From Burkholderiales bacterium (GTDB lineage: Bacteria > Pseudomonadota > Gammaproteobacteria > Burkholderiales > Burkholderiaceae_C), in NCBI GenBank assembly GCA_947446855.1, contig CANFIH010000004.1:1-63304 (forward strand): 63,304 nt of DNA, given 5' to 3'. Shown piece after piece: positions 18,101 to 26,757 of the stretch. Made by a program: the position numbers and the translations under genes. A model generated the notes under the pieces. That model was not told the DNA's origin. It did no database searches and saw only the letters and a program-made list of their open reading frames with translations. Each line of letters starts with the position of its first letter. Within the stretch, counting starts at the first letter, position 1.

Positions 18101-19212
18101 CTCAGGGTCTTAAGAAAAAATTTGGAATTATTCCAATTTTTGTAAGCCCAGTGGGCGGAGGATTGGAGTCGTGGCTAAATGATTCTAATATCGAATACAG
18201 AATATTGAGTATTTCTGATGTTGTTGGATTAAAAGACTGTTATGAAGAAGGTATAAATAAACTAACAAATATATTGTTTGATGTTAATGTTCAGTGTGCA
18301 TTTACAAATACAATTTTGGGTTTTTGGGTGGTTGATGTATTTAGCAAATTAAATATTCCTGTGTCTTGGTTGGTTCATGAAAGTGAACCCCCATTTCAAC
18401 ATATCGATGAGTGGGAGTCTGATGCTCAAATAGCGGCTAGAAGAGCGTTGGGATGTGCATATAATGTAATATTTGTTTCACGTGCTACAAAAAATTTGTA
18501 TTTGTCATTGTCATTAAAAAACAATTACAAAGTAATACATAATGGTCTTTCTGAAGAAAGTTTATCGCATCGCTTTCCAATGACCAGAGATGAAGCGCGT
18601 AGGATTCTCAATTTAACTATTGATGATGTCTATGTAATAAATGTTGGAACTGTTTGCGAGCGAAAAGGCCAGTTAGATTTTATTAAAGCAATAAACAATC
18701 TATCTAATCAAGCCCTTTCTAGAATTCATGTGGCCGTTGTTGGTGATCGACATTCGCCTTATAGTTCGTCGATGCATGAATTAATAGATACACTGCCAAA
18801 TGCCATTAGGAGAAGATTAAATGTGGTTCCAGAAACACGAGACGTTGGTTTGTATTTTATGGCTGCTGATATATTTGTATGCAGTTCGAGCGTCGAAAGT
18901 TATCCGCGAGTAATTCAGGAGGCGATGTATTGTGGGTTGGCAATAGTTACGACACCGGTTTTTGGAATAGTTGAGCAAGTAAAAAATAACCTAAATGCGA
19001 TGTTCTATGCGGTTGGTAATATTTCCGATTTGACAGATAAGTTGGAAGTATTAATAGTTGATAAATCAACTCGTGAGAGATTGTCAAAAAATGCTATTTT
19101 GGGCTTGGAGCGATTAAATTCATACGCTGAGATGGTGGATGAGTATGGGGAGTTGGTTAAAGAAATGTGTATTTATTCTGAAATAGTTAATGAATTTCTT
19201 ATGGCGAAATAA
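15184..19212 (+). CDS. Triple glycosyltransferase (GT2-GT2-GT4 fusion), AT-rich
   Basis: A 1342-residue cytoplasmic polymer-building enzyme with three catalytic domains. Residues about 1-250 are unrecognised. Residues about 257-365 contain two to three copies of a small Y-x-x-R-Y-P-D-V ... P-x-x-H-F/Y-x-x-Y-G motif often attached to glycosyltransferases. The first GT2 domain starts near 416 (ISVIMPVFRPP) with AFLDQDDELS as its DxD site. The second starts near 674 (SVALIIPTKDQ) with LFLNNDVEI and VAYNDVDLCY. A GT4 domain starts near 950 (VLFYSHNLNYEGAPIQLLEI) and carries VINVGTVCERKGQLDFI near 1151 and an E-S-Y-P-R-V-I-Q-E-A acceptor motif. Composition is strikingly AT-rich compared with the flanking genes, a sign of recent transfer. 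Confidence 0.92.
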   Translation: MNEPTKFSVANKAFREGDLCGAFVAYLWCLCLKDTEITQIQFNLWMVRKKLSKRNLDLFQKDQSSNAVVHIVEKNFKKVNSDKLKKSPCKDFYVESPKGRLDDEIFLHILTQVESKNGIEFFDKKNVEKVIRGIFNLPAKVIKINSFDVGVVMGALFYRLIWGASVVVDERLAIDVENVEKYGIVNYFIDCVAKTWGRNPSVNFQKNEYDGYKKLLLVIFNYLNYCDHKNEIIKEINLLSQFSHKETCFLIEKSQLFDYEYYVDRYPDVVAAGLIPIDHFVMYGAIEGRRPSKYFDPEFYVLDNARYCRENENPLLHYILIGSKYNAKPSKSFDPIYYLDRNPEAGFNYITPLTHYLNQSSDGKVYKNKNEELQANLIRKDEYQSWREYNVLNGVGANLKENIIKTIATLEKPPKISVIMPVFRPPINYLRKAIESVKAQIYPYWELCIADDFSECDELTVYLAAESELDRRIKIVSRSNNGHISACTNSAVTIATGEYLAFLDQDDELSIDALFEVAQSAVSNFLPDVIYSDDDKISENGEHFAPQFKPSWSPELLLSFMYFSHLFVVKRELYLNLGGMRVGLEGAQDYDFALRVTEITSSVIHIPKILYHWRVLPGSTAMSGKEKTYSFDAGLRATTDATKRRGIKAKSYRQDWAVKNGNGIFSYKFENAGPSVALIIPTKDQAIILSRLLITLSNTSYKCYNIYIIDNESKEQETFELFEKFKCNVLKIPNLNGKFNFAHINNKAVEYISEEFVLFLNNDVEILESDWLTSMMGWAQLDGVGAVGVRLLYSDRTVQHGGVLNHVHDGLPGHAFKHLPEYDAGYLSFARVVRNCTAVTAACLLMRRCDFLEIGGFDEVNFGVAYNDVDLCYKIINKNKRIVYAGDVTLLHHEGKSRGYSDDIQEEITFAKKYKNFEDSFLNRNIDCNEVTNYGLKGGLVSDLNIDLRGRRVLFYSHNLNYEGAPIQLLEIAQGLKKKFGIIPIFVSPVGGGLESWLNDSNIEYRILSISDVVGLKDCYEEGINKLTNILFDVNVQCAFTNTILGFWVVDVFSKLNIPVSWLVHESEPPFQHIDEWESDAQIAARRALGCAYNVIFVSRATKNLYLSLSLKNNYKVIHNGLSEESLSHRFPMTRDEARRILNLTIDDVYVINVGTVCERKGQLDFIKAINNLSNQALSRIHVAVVGDRHSPYSSSMHELIDTLPNAIRRRLNVVPETRDVGLYFMAADIFVCSSSVESYPRVIQEAMYCGLAIVTTPVFGIVEQVKNNLNAMFYAVGNISDLTDKLEVLIVDKSTRERLSKNAILGLERLNSYAEMVDEYGELVKEMCIYSEIVNEFLMAK

Positions 19213-19301
19213 AAATTACAAATATGTGTAACTTGATATATTATTCAATTTTTCTTTGTGTCTAATGTATTTTGGTTTTGCTGAATTTTTATGGATTTAT
19301 T

Positions 19302-20447
19302 TTGAATAAAATTATATTTCATGTCGGGCCTGGTAAAACAGGTACATCTTATCTGCAGAAAGTTCTTTTTGATAACGTGGATTATTTGTTATCTGAGGAT
19401 GTATTTTTTCCAGTTGTGGTTGGAGCTACTGAAAAATCCAATTCAAAATATTTATATAACGGCGGACTACTTAATGTATTGGAGGATTTGCATAATTTAA
19501 ACGTTGATGTAATTATTTCTGCCGAAGAAATTTCTCTATTGAGTAATGAAGACCTTGGTTTGTTAATGCATCTAAGTTCGAATTTTTTTGAGGTGCATGT
19601 TGTAGCTTTTGTGCGATCGCTTCCAAAATGGCTTTTTTCAAATTATTTGCAAGCAGTAAAAACAAGTGGCTTTTTTCGTGATTTTTCAACTTTTATAAAA
19701 ATCGGCTTTGCTCAGAAATCTACGCCCATTCACTTTTTGTGCGAATTACTCAAACTAAATATAAGTGGTGAAATTCATATATGTAATTATGAGGAGCGTG
19801 AAAACGTGCATGAATTGTTTTTTGATACTTTGAATAAAATTCTTCAGAAAAATATTGATATTAGTTTTTCTAAAGAAAAAGTTAATTTATCTTTGAATGA
19901 AAATCAGTTGAAATTAATGTTACTTATTAATAAATCATTTGATGCATTTTATATAAATTCACATTCAATTATTTATATTGAGGCTGTAAATTTGCTAGTT
20001 AATGTGACGGGGGGGGGTGCTGTAATTTCAAAATTGGAGGTCGATGATGTACTTAATATTTATCAACCTTTGATTATTGATTTCCCTTGTGAGATTAGGG
20101 ATATCCTTTGTCTCCGCAATGCTAAGGATAATCGAATTGACCTAATAAATTCGGCATGTGATTATTCTTTTGTTGATCTATTTTGTTTGCGAAAAAATAT
20201 TTTAGAGAAAATTCCCGAGGAAGTTAGATTTGCATATTTTTCAGAGGTTGAGAAAATTAATCGTATAAAGTCGATCAATATTTTTAATGAAGATTTGTAT
20301 CTAAAAGTATTTGCTGATGTGGAAAATTATCCAGCCTCGCCATTGGCTCATTTTGTGCGCTATGGATTTCGAGAGATGGAAAATAACATTAGATATAACC
20401 CTTTTGATTCTGAAACTACTGTTTTGTTTAGAAAGATTCTTGAGTAA
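19302..20447 (+). CDS. Sulfotransferase-like protein, AT-rich
   Basis: A 381-residue protein that opens with KIIFHVGPGKTGTSYLQKVL, a clear match to the 5'-phosphosulfate-binding loop of PAPS-dependent sulfotransferases (H-x-G-x-x-K-T-G-T-S/T). A later VVAFVRSLPKWLFSNYLQAV fits the second motif, where Arg and Ser bind the 3'-phosphate. It should move sulfate from PAPS to a sugar or peptide hydroxyl. The last 50 residues (NEDLYLKVFADVENYPASPL, then HFVRYGF) resemble the small motif in the upstream triple glycosyltransferase, which ties the two together. No ATG fits well; TTG 19302 puts the loop at the N-terminus, and TTG 19272 would add ten residues. Same AT-rich composition as its neighbour. 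Confidence 0.75.
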   Translation: MNKIIFHVGPGKTGTSYLQKVLFDNVDYLLSEDVFFPVVVGATEKSNSKYLYNGGLLNVLEDLHNLNVDVIISAEEISLLSNEDLGLLMHLSSNFFEVHVVAFVRSLPKWLFSNYLQAVKTSGFFRDFSTFIKIGFAQKSTPIHFLCELLKLNISGEIHICNYEERENVHELFFDTLNKILQKNIDISFSKEKVNLSLNENQLKLMLLINKSFDAFYINSHSIIYIEAVNLLVNVTGGGAVISKLEVDDVLNIYQPLIIDFPCEIRDILCLRNAKDNRIDLINSACDYSFVDLFCLRKNILEKIPEEVRFAYFSEVEKINRIKSINIFNEDLYLKVFADVENYPASPLAHFVRYGFREMENNIRYNPFDSETTVLFRKILE

Positions 20448-20502
20448 TAGGTAATCTTATGCGACTTCGTTTTTTGTTGAGTTATCAGTATATTGGATTT
20501 AA

Positions 20503-21116
20503 GGAAATTCTGCAAAAGTCCCGCGTCTGTGTGCTTGCAGTATGCTCCGCCTGAGAAAATGTTCTCCATGAAACAAGCCAGCCTGAAGCTAAATCTGAAC
20601 GTCAAGATGACGCGCAAGCAAGTGTTCTTGGAACAGATGGAGCAGGTCGTACCGTGGGCTGCGCTGGTCGAATTAATTACATCGTATTACCCTGAAGGAA
20701 AGACCGAGCGACCACCGTTTTCTCTGCAGACCATGTTGCGCATTCACTTCATGCAGCAGTGGTTCACGCTGTCTGATCCGGGCATGGAACAGGCCTTCTT
20801 TGACATGCCTCTGTATAGTGAGTTTGCGCAGCTTGAAGAGTTCGATCGCCTGCCCGACGAGAGTACCATTCTGCGTTTCTGTCACCGCCCGGAGAGGTAC
20901 AAATTGGCCGAGAAAATTCTGGGCGCCGTGAATGAAATACTGATTCAGCGCGGACTGCTACTCAAGGCCGGCACGGTGGTGGACGCCACCTTGATCGCGG
21001 CACCCTCAACGACCAAGAACAAGGACCACAAGCGTGATCCCGAAATGCATTCGAACAAGAGGGGCCAGCAGATGTACTTTGGAATGAAAGCCCACATTGG
21101 CGCAGACGCTGAGTAG
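20503..21116 (+). mobile_element. Truncated IS5-family insertion sequence
   Basis: The stretch starting near 20503 (GGAAATTCTGCAAAAGTCC) looks like an IS5-type left terminal repeat and is followed at once by a transposase whose reading stops after about half its usual length. No matching right-end repeat was found before the next gene at 21251. It sits exactly where AT-rich DNA gives way to GC-rich DNA, so it may mark the edge of the transferred segment. Confidence 0.65.
20559..21116 (+). pseudogene. IS5-family transposase, C-terminally truncated
   Basis: The 185 remaining residues match the N-terminal half of IS5-type DDE transposases: FLEQMEQVVPWAALVELITS, PPFSLQTMLRIHFMQQWF, MPLYSEFAQLEEFDRLPDES, TILRFCHRPERYKLAEKIL and the first catalytic region GTVVDATLIAAPSTTKN. 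The frame ends at GMKAHIGADAE, before the second Asp and the Glu of the catalytic triad, so the enzyme is dead. A complete relative is about 320 residues. The downstream 134 bases hold no continuation that I could recognise. Confidence 0.8.
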
Positions 21117-21250
21117 GGCAATGAACATGACGTGGTTGAATGCTGGGAAATTAGTCTTGGGATTGCTAAGACTAAATTCTTCAGTTTTGCAGCGGGGATG
21201 AAGGTGCGTAAGTTCTCTGGCACTGGCCTACAGATATTCAATTGGCGCCA

Positions 21251-22210
21251 ATGAAGAACTACGCCGAGGTCACAGAGCAGCTAAAACAATCACCAGCAGT
21301 GCATAGCCTCTGCTATGGAGCTTTCCTTCAAGCTCCGATTTGGATTAGCCCGGACGTGTTGGCGGTGCCTCTTGCAGCATTGGGTTTCAATGCCGAACTC
21401 TGCTACGTTGAAACTTATTTACGGCAGTTTTTGGGAATCGAGCTGACATCCGAGCAAATACAGGCGGGTGTTTTGCAAGCGGCCGACCGCCTGCCAGTAA
21501 TCTCAGTGATTCACTTTCCCTCGGCCAGCGCGGAGCCGGAGGTTCTCGAGGCTAATGCCCGGGCCAATCTTGAACAAGCCATGCAGATCATCGCTTGGGT
21601 GAGTGGGGAGCGTTTGACAGAATTCGCTTACGTTACCGTGACCGGTCAAGATCCTCCGTTCTTCCGGATGCTGCCCCCGAATTCAAGGCGACGGCAGCGC
21701 CTCGGTTTTGGCAATACCGCCGATGCGTTCCAGAAAAGTGTTGATCGAACCAGGCTGGCGGCCCAGGAGGACCCCCGCTTTGCCTTCGCTATGGCGATAT
21801 TCGCCGACGCCACCCATGAGGTGAACCCCCTGTTCAAGGTATGCCGCCTCTTTAATGTCCTCGAAAGCCTAGCCTATGCGCTGAAGGGCAAAGACATCGG
21901 ATCACGCCGGGCTGTCAAGCTCATGCTCAACCTCGAAGAAGGGGACATTTGCCATGTGCAAGTAGATGGCCGCGAGATCAGCTTCGACCGTATCGAGATT
22001 GCGGGGCGGCTTCGGGATAAATTCTTTCACGGCACCCCATTTCGCGAAGCTGACTTAAATTCGGAGGCAAGGCAAGTCTTCTACTTGATCGAAGATCGGC
22101 CAGTCTTAATTGCGGACGCTCTCTTGGCAGATTGTGAGCTCGCGCTCGTCCGTTGGGCGAACGATGCGTCTCCCGCGAGAGAAGCTGCTCGGGCTAGATC
22201 TTATGGTTAA
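21251..22210 (+). CDS. Uncharacterised protein with HEPN-like R-x4-H motif
   Basis: A 319-residue protein with no membrane segment or signal peptide. The C-terminal half (FKVCRLFNVLESLAYALKGK, then RLRDKFFHGTPF near residue 255) has the helical pattern and R-x4-H motif (R-D-K-F-F-H) of Apea-like HEPN ribonuclease domains, which occur in abortive-infection and toxin-antitoxin proteins. The N-terminal half is unknown. The gene stands alone between a broken IS element and a glycosyltransferase, has GC-rich codons, and lacks an obvious antitoxin partner. ATG 21251 is the likely start; TTG 21242 lies just upstream. HEPN assignment is by motif and helix pattern only. Confidence 0.6.
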   Translation: MKNYAEVTEQLKQSPAVHSLCYGAFLQAPIWISPDVLAVPLAALGFNAELCYVETYLRQFLGIELTSEQIQAGVLQAADRLPVISVIHFPSASAEPEVLEANARANLEQAMQIIAWVSGERLTEFAYVTVTGQDPPFFRMLPPNSRRRQRLGFGNTADAFQKSVDRTRLAAQEDPRFAFAMAIFADATHEVNPLFKVCRLFNVLESLAYALKGKDIGSRRAVKLMLNLEEGDICHVQVDGREISFDRIEIAGRLRDKFFHGTPFREADLNSEARQVFYLIEDRPVLIADALLADCELALVRWANDASPAREAARARSYG

Positions 22211-22284
22211 GTCTTTTGAAGTAAACGCCATGCCCCACACCGTTAGCTGCTTACCCAGCCTAAGGACTGATTGTCTGAAGTGAA

Positions 22285-23598
22285 ATGATGTCGCCGATAG
22301 TCTCTTTCATCGTGCCGCTGTTTAACCATGTTGAGCACTCCAAGGCTATGCTGGCTTCTTTACAGGCCAGCCTGCCGCCGGGGTTGATGCACGAAATAAT
22401 TTTGGTAGACGACGCCTCTACCGACGGCACCTGCGATTGGCTGCAAACGCTTTGCAGCGCAAGCATGCGAGTGGTGTTGAACCCGATGAACGTAGGTTTT
22501 GCCCGCGCAAACCATGCGGGCGTGGCGCTGGCCACTGGCGATGTGCTGGCGTTGGTGAATAACGATTTAATCTTTAGTCCCGGCTGGTTGGAACCCATGT
22601 TGGCACTGTTGCAAAACCGTCAGTTGGGCGCGGGTGTTGTGGGCAATGTGCAAACGCGCGTGGTTGACGGTGCGGTGGACCATGCAGGAGTGCAAGTAGA
22701 CGCCCTAGGGCATGTCACCCACGTGCAAGCGCTGCCGCACGCGGCCACAGCATATTCGCACGTGTTCGCCGTTACAGGCGCCTGCCTCTTAGTGCGGCGT
22801 GATGTGTTTGAGGCTGCGGGCGGGTTTGATGAAGGCTTTGTTAACGGCTGTGAAGACATTGACCTCTGCTTTAGGGTTCGTGCCTCTGGGAATTCAATAT
22901 ATGTAGCAAACACAAGCTGCATACAGCATCACGTCAGCTTGAGCCGTGGCACTGAGTCTTTGCAAAACGTGCGAAACAGTCGCTACCTGTTCAGCCGTTG
23001 GCGCAAGACCATCAAACAGGAGTTGATGGCTGTGTGGCGGAAGCTGTTGCAGTCTGGGCCAAAGGCTTGCGCTGAGTGGATTAGCGGGGAATTGACCCCA
23101 GCTTTATTGGCCACACCGCATTCGGCTGCCATGGTAATTGCCGAGGCCATGCTGCAGCGGGAGGAGCACAGCTGGATTCACCAGTTGGGCGAGCCTGATC
23201 CCAATGATGGCCTTGCCCAACATTGCTCCACCATGGGGTTGAATTACACACACGCGCTTGAGGGCTATGCCTGGCGGCAGGGCGCATCGGTTGCTTTTGA
23301 GGGCTTGCGCAGTGCTCGTAATTTTTATGTGGCAGGCCGAAGTCTGTTGGATTGCGCCAAGAGCCCGATTGCCATCTCCATCCGGGTCAACGCGGTGCAA
23401 CAAAAAACTTGGCTACTTGCTGAGGGCTTTAACTTCAATGTGGGCATTGCATACCCTATCCTGCTGCAGGGGCAGGCCAATCGGTTTTACTTTGAGGCGC
23501 ATTTTGTGGATGCACAGGGTGTGCGGTTGGCGGATGCAAGTGCTGCCTTGTTGATAACGCATGTGGTGGTGGATGACCAGGTGCTAGCGGACCTTTAA
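22285..23598 (+). CDS. Family 2 glycosyltransferase
   Basis: A 437-residue protein whose first 235 residues form a GT-A glycosyltransferase domain: VSFIVPLFNHVEHSKAML at the N-terminus, IILVDDASTDGT for nucleotide binding, GDVLALVNNDLIFSPGWLEP with the D-x-D-like N-N-D, and GGFDEGFVNGCEDIDLCFRV for the acceptor side. This is the rhamnosyl/galactofuranosyl-transferase-like layout of polysaccharide clusters. The C-terminal 200 residues are unrecognised and end in a beta-rich stretch (NRFYFEAHFVDAQG). Two consecutive ATG codons (22285, 22288) could start it. It resumes the GC-rich glycan cluster after the AT-rich insert. Confidence 0.88.
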   Translation: MMSPIVSFIVPLFNHVEHSKAMLASLQASLPPGLMHEIILVDDASTDGTCDWLQTLCSASMRVVLNPMNVGFARANHAGVALATGDVLALVNNDLIFSPGWLEPMLALLQNRQLGAGVVGNVQTRVVDGAVDHAGVQVDALGHVTHVQALPHAATAYSHVFAVTGACLLVRRDVFEAAGGFDEGFVNGCEDIDLCFRVRASGNSIYVANTSCIQHHVSLSRGTESLQNVRNSRYLFSRWRKTIKQELMAVWRKLLQSGPKACAEWISGELTPALLATPHSAAMVIAEAMLQREEHSWIHQLGEPDPNDGLAQHCSTMGLNYTHALEGYAWRQGASVAFEGLRSARNFYVAGRSLLDCAKSPIAISIRVNAVQQKTWLLAEGFNFNVGIAYPILLQGQANRFYFEAHFVDAQGVRLADASAALLITHVVVDDQVLADL

Positions 23599-23677
23599 AA
23601 TCGCTTCACCAGTTGCTGCCGCTCCGGGGGACAGTGGACAGTAGAAGCAGCAACCCCTCGCATAAAGAAAAATTCAC

Positions 23678-24646
23678 ATGATCAGTCGCGACGACGTTAT
23701 TTGGGCCTACCGCATGTTGCTGGGCCGCGAGCCCGAAAGCGAGGCCGTGCTGGCCCATTACGCCACCGAGGTGCCCAGCCTGCAGGCGCTGCGCGAGCTG
23801 TTCATCAATTCCCCCGAGTTCCAAACCTCCGCCGCCATGGCGTTGGCGCCGCGCCCACTGCGGCCGGTATTCATTGGGCCAGCCATGCAGGTTGAATTGC
23901 TTGCGCCGCCAGACAAGCTGGCCTTGCTGTTTGCCAAGGTCAGCGCCCAGTGGCACCACCTGGGTGAGACGGAGCCGCATTGGTCCGTGCTCACCAACGA
24001 GAGCTACTTTCAGCAAAACTTCCACATGAACCGCGAGGCCTTTTACGCCAGTGGCGAGACCGAGCTCAAGCTGTTTGATGCCACCCTGGCCCGTGCCGGC
24101 ATAGACGCCAACACCCTGGCGCGCTGTGTGGAGCTGGGCTGTGGCGTGGGCCGCGCAACAGGGCCGCTGGCCAGGCGCTTTGCGCAGGTGGTGGCGCTGG
24201 ATATTTCTGCCGCGCACTTGCAGGTGGCGCAAGACCATGTGCAGGCAGAGGCACTTGCCAATGTGGTCTGCCAGCATGTGGCGGCCGTAGACGAGCTGGC
24301 TGGTCTGCCGCTTTATGACTTGATGTATTCGCGCATCGTGCTGCAGCACAACCCGCCCCCGGTGATTGCGCGCCTGTTGCAAGACCTGTTGGCGCGCCTG
24401 CGCCCGGGGGGAGTGGCTTACTTTCAGCTGCCTACCTACAAGGCCGGTTACCGCTTTACCCTGGATGCCTATTTGCAGCAGCAAAACGAGACGCATATGG
24501 AGATGCACTATTTCCCCCAGCCCGCCTTGTTTGCGCTGCTGCAGCAAAGCGGCTGCAAGGTGCTGGAGTTTAGGGAGGACGATGCCATTGGCCTCTCGGT
24601 CACGGCGGTGTCTAACACGGTGCTGGTGCAAAAGGTTGCCGGGTGA
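23678..24646 (+). CDS. Class I SAM methyltransferase with DUF4214-like N-terminus
   Basis: A 322-residue protein. Residues 1-50 (DVIWAYRMLLGREPESEAVL, then LRELFINSPEF) match the short DUF4214-like helical motif common in glycan-cluster proteins. A Rossmann methyltransferase domain follows from about residue 145, with motif I VELGCGVGRATGPLARRF near 151, VVALDISAAHL and LQDLLARLRPGGVAYFQLPT. It probably methylates a sugar or other small acceptor in the glycan pathway. The stop overlaps the next start (GTGA), so the two are translationally coupled. Confidence 0.88.
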   Translation: MISRDDVIWAYRMLLGREPESEAVLAHYATEVPSLQALRELFINSPEFQTSAAMALAPRPLRPVFIGPAMQVELLAPPDKLALLFAKVSAQWHHLGETEPHWSVLTNESYFQQNFHMNREAFYASGETELKLFDATLARAGIDANTLARCVELGCGVGRATGPLARRFAQVVALDISAAHLQVAQDHVQAEALANVVCQHVAAVDELAGLPLYDLMYSRIVLQHNPPPVIARLLQDLLARLRPGGVAYFQLPTYKAGYRFTLDAYLQQQNETHMEMHYFPQPALFALLQQSGCKVLEFREDDAIGLSVTAVSNTVLVQKVAG

Positions 24647-26682
24647 AGCCGGCCAGCGGCGAGCGCCCTGTTGATCTGCTGCACGTAGCCTGGCTGGTGC
24701 GTGCAGACCTGCGCCAGGGCCAGCCTGCGGGCGATGCGGTGCCGGACTGGTTTGCCCAGTGGTGGCTGGTGGATGGCTGGCGCGAATACCCGCTGTGGCC
24801 GCGCCCGGCCGCAGAGCAGCGCCAGACGCTGTTGCAGCTGTTGCCGGATTGGCCGCGCTACGGGTGCTTTGGCATGCCGCAGGCGCTGTGGTATCTGGTG
24901 CAGCGGCGTGAAGATTTGCGCCGGGAGTTTGATGTGTCCACCCAGCGCGGGCTCTGGCATGGCATTGCCTGGTTTTTTACCCACGGGCTGGTGGGGCATG
25001 GGCTGATGGATCTGGTAGACGCCGACACCCTGGCCGCGCTGGACGAGACGCCGCCTTTTTTTACCCTGCCCCCTGTCACGCTCACAGCCAACGCAAACGC
25101 ACAGCCGGCTTTGACGTGGTTGATGTTTTTTGTGTGGCGCAGTGCGCCGCAGTTGCAAGAGGCATTTGACCTGCACACGGCCGATGGCCAGGCGCGCTAT
25201 CTGCATTGGTTTTTGTTTGATGCGGTGCACCGGCTGCAGCTCTTGCCTTTGTTGGCACCACGCTGGCGGGCGTGGCTGGGGCAGGCGCTGACGTCGCCCA
25301 GCCAGCCGGGTGCTTCGGCTTCCAGGGCGGCGCTGATGCTGTGGCAGCGCCGGCGCGATTTGCAGCAGGTGTTTGACCTGAACCAGGCCCAGGGCTGGGC
25401 CGGCCTGGCCGAGTGGGAGCGCACGGTGCGGCAAACCGAAGGCGCCTTGCGCTGGCTGGCAGATGACACCACCCCGGCGCTGCCTGCGGCCATGCCCGCA
25501 GTGGCTGCGCAGGGCCCCCGGCCTTTTGGCCTGAACCTGATTGGCTTTGCCTTTGGCGAGCTGGGCATTGGCGAAGATGTGCGCATGGCCGCTGCCGCCT
25601 GCGAGGCAGCAGGCATACCGTTCAAGGTGGTGAACATTCACCCCGGCGACCACCTGCGCCAGGAAGACCGCGCCATGGACGCGCATGTGGGCCAGGCCGG
25701 TGACGAAGAGGCCCCCTATGCCATCAACCTCTTGTGCCTGACCGGCTTTGACACGGTGCGCGTGTATCTGGAGCGGGGCCTGGGGCTGTTTGCCGGGCGC
25801 TACACCATTGGCTGGTGGCCGTGGGAGTTGCCGGTGTGGCCCAGCCAGTGGCAAAGTGCTTTTGCGCTGGTGGACGAGGTGTGGGCTGCCACGCAGTTCA
25901 CCCACGCCATGTACACGCAGGCGCAGCACGCGAGCCGGAAGCTGGCCGGCAAAGACGCTTTGGCCCCGGTGCCGGTAACCCTGATGCCGCTGCCCGCCAG
26001 TGTGGCGCGGGTGCAGCCCGTGAGCCGGCGCAAGCTGGGTTTGCCAGTGCAGCCCTTTTTGTTTTTGTATGTGTTTGACTTCAACTCGTACCTGGCGCGC
26101 AAGAACCCGTTTGCGGCCATCCAGGCGTTTCAACAAGCCTTTGCCCCGGACGACCAGACCGTGGGCCTGGTGCTAAAAACCATGAACAGCCAGCCCGATA
26201 ACCCGGAGTGGCAGCGCTTTGTCAAAGCCTGCGCTGCGGATGCGCGCATCGTGCTGCTGGACCACACGCTGGACCGGGGTGCCGTGCTGGGGCTGATCAA
26301 GGCTTGCGATGCCTACGTCTCCCTGCACCGTGCCGAGGGCTTTGGCCGCTCCCTGGCCGAGGCCATGCTGTTTGGCAAGCCGGTGGTGGGCACCAATTTT
26401 TCAGGCAACGTGGATTTTTTGACCGAAGAAACCGGCTTCCCGGTGAAGTGGAAGCGCTGCGCCGTCAAGCCCGGCGAATACCCGTTTGTGGTGCCCGAAG
26501 ACAAAGCCTGGTGGGCCGCGCCCGACATAGCCCACGCCGCCGTCCAGATGCAAGCCGCCAGACTGGCCGGAGCCGACATAGCCTACTGCGCCCGCGTGCA
26601 GCACGCCGCGCATGAACTGTTTGCACCGCAGCGCATTGGGCTGCTGATGCGTGAGCGGCTGGAGGCAATTCAACGCGCGTAA
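24643..26682 (+). CDS. Family 4 glycosyltransferase with long N-terminal extension
   Basis: A 679-residue protein starting at GTG and overlapping the methyltransferase gene by 4 bases. Residues 1-285 are unrecognised, Trp-rich and apparently helical. From about residue 290 a GT-B fold appears: FGLNLIGFAFGELGIGEDVR, then FLFLYVFDFNSYLARKNPFA, and EGFGRSLAEAMLFGKPVVGT with the E-x7-E nucleotide-sugar site, followed by NFSGNVDFLTEETGF. This is the mannosyl/glucosyl-transferase type used in surface polysaccharide assembly. Its last 30 bases are copied again at 28622, beyond the hipBA genes. Confidence 0.9.
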   Translation: MKPASGERPVDLLHVAWLVRADLRQGQPAGDAVPDWFAQWWLVDGWREYPLWPRPAAEQRQTLLQLLPDWPRYGCFGMPQALWYLVQRREDLRREFDVSTQRGLWHGIAWFFTHGLVGHGLMDLVDADTLAALDETPPFFTLPPVTLTANANAQPALTWLMFFVWRSAPQLQEAFDLHTADGQARYLHWFLFDAVHRLQLLPLLAPRWRAWLGQALTSPSQPGASASRAALMLWQRRRDLQQVFDLNQAQGWAGLAEWERTVRQTEGALRWLADDTTPALPAAMPAVAAQGPRPFGLNLIGFAFGELGIGEDVRMAAAACEAAGIPFKVVNIHPGDHLRQEDRAMDAHVGQAGDEEAPYAINLLCLTGFDTVRVYLERGLGLFAGRYTIGWWPWELPVWPSQWQSAFALVDEVWAATQFTHAMYTQAQHASRKLAGKDALAPVPVTLMPLPASVARVQPVSRRKLGLPVQPFLFLYVFDFNSYLARKNPFAAIQAFQQAFAPDDQTVGLVLKTMNSQPDNPEWQRFVKACAADARIVLLDHTLDRGAVLGLIKACDAYVSLHRAEGFGRSLAEAMLFGKPVVGTNFSGNVDFLTEETGFPVKWKRCAVKPGEYPFVVPEDKAWWAAPDIAHAAVQMQAARLAGADIAYCARVQHAAHELFAPQRIGLLMRERLEAIQRA

Positions 26683-26740
26683 GGCTTGGGCGCTGTTTGT
26701 TCTTGTGCGTTGAACACTGGCGCGGGACTTCCTGGCCCAT
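26653..26740 (+). repeat. First copy of two direct repeats flanking hipBA
   Basis: Bases 26653-26692 (end of the GT4 gene, its stop and 10 bases beyond) recur at 28622-28661 with a single mismatch in 40. Bases 26701-26740 recur at 28840-28880, inside hicB, with one substitution and one missing G. In this first copy the two blocks are only 8 bases apart; in the second they are separated by 178 bases of hicB. The first copy is therefore a duplicate with an internal deletion of hicB. Confidence 0.9.
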
Positions 26741-26757
26741 CTGCGATTGCTTCCGCA

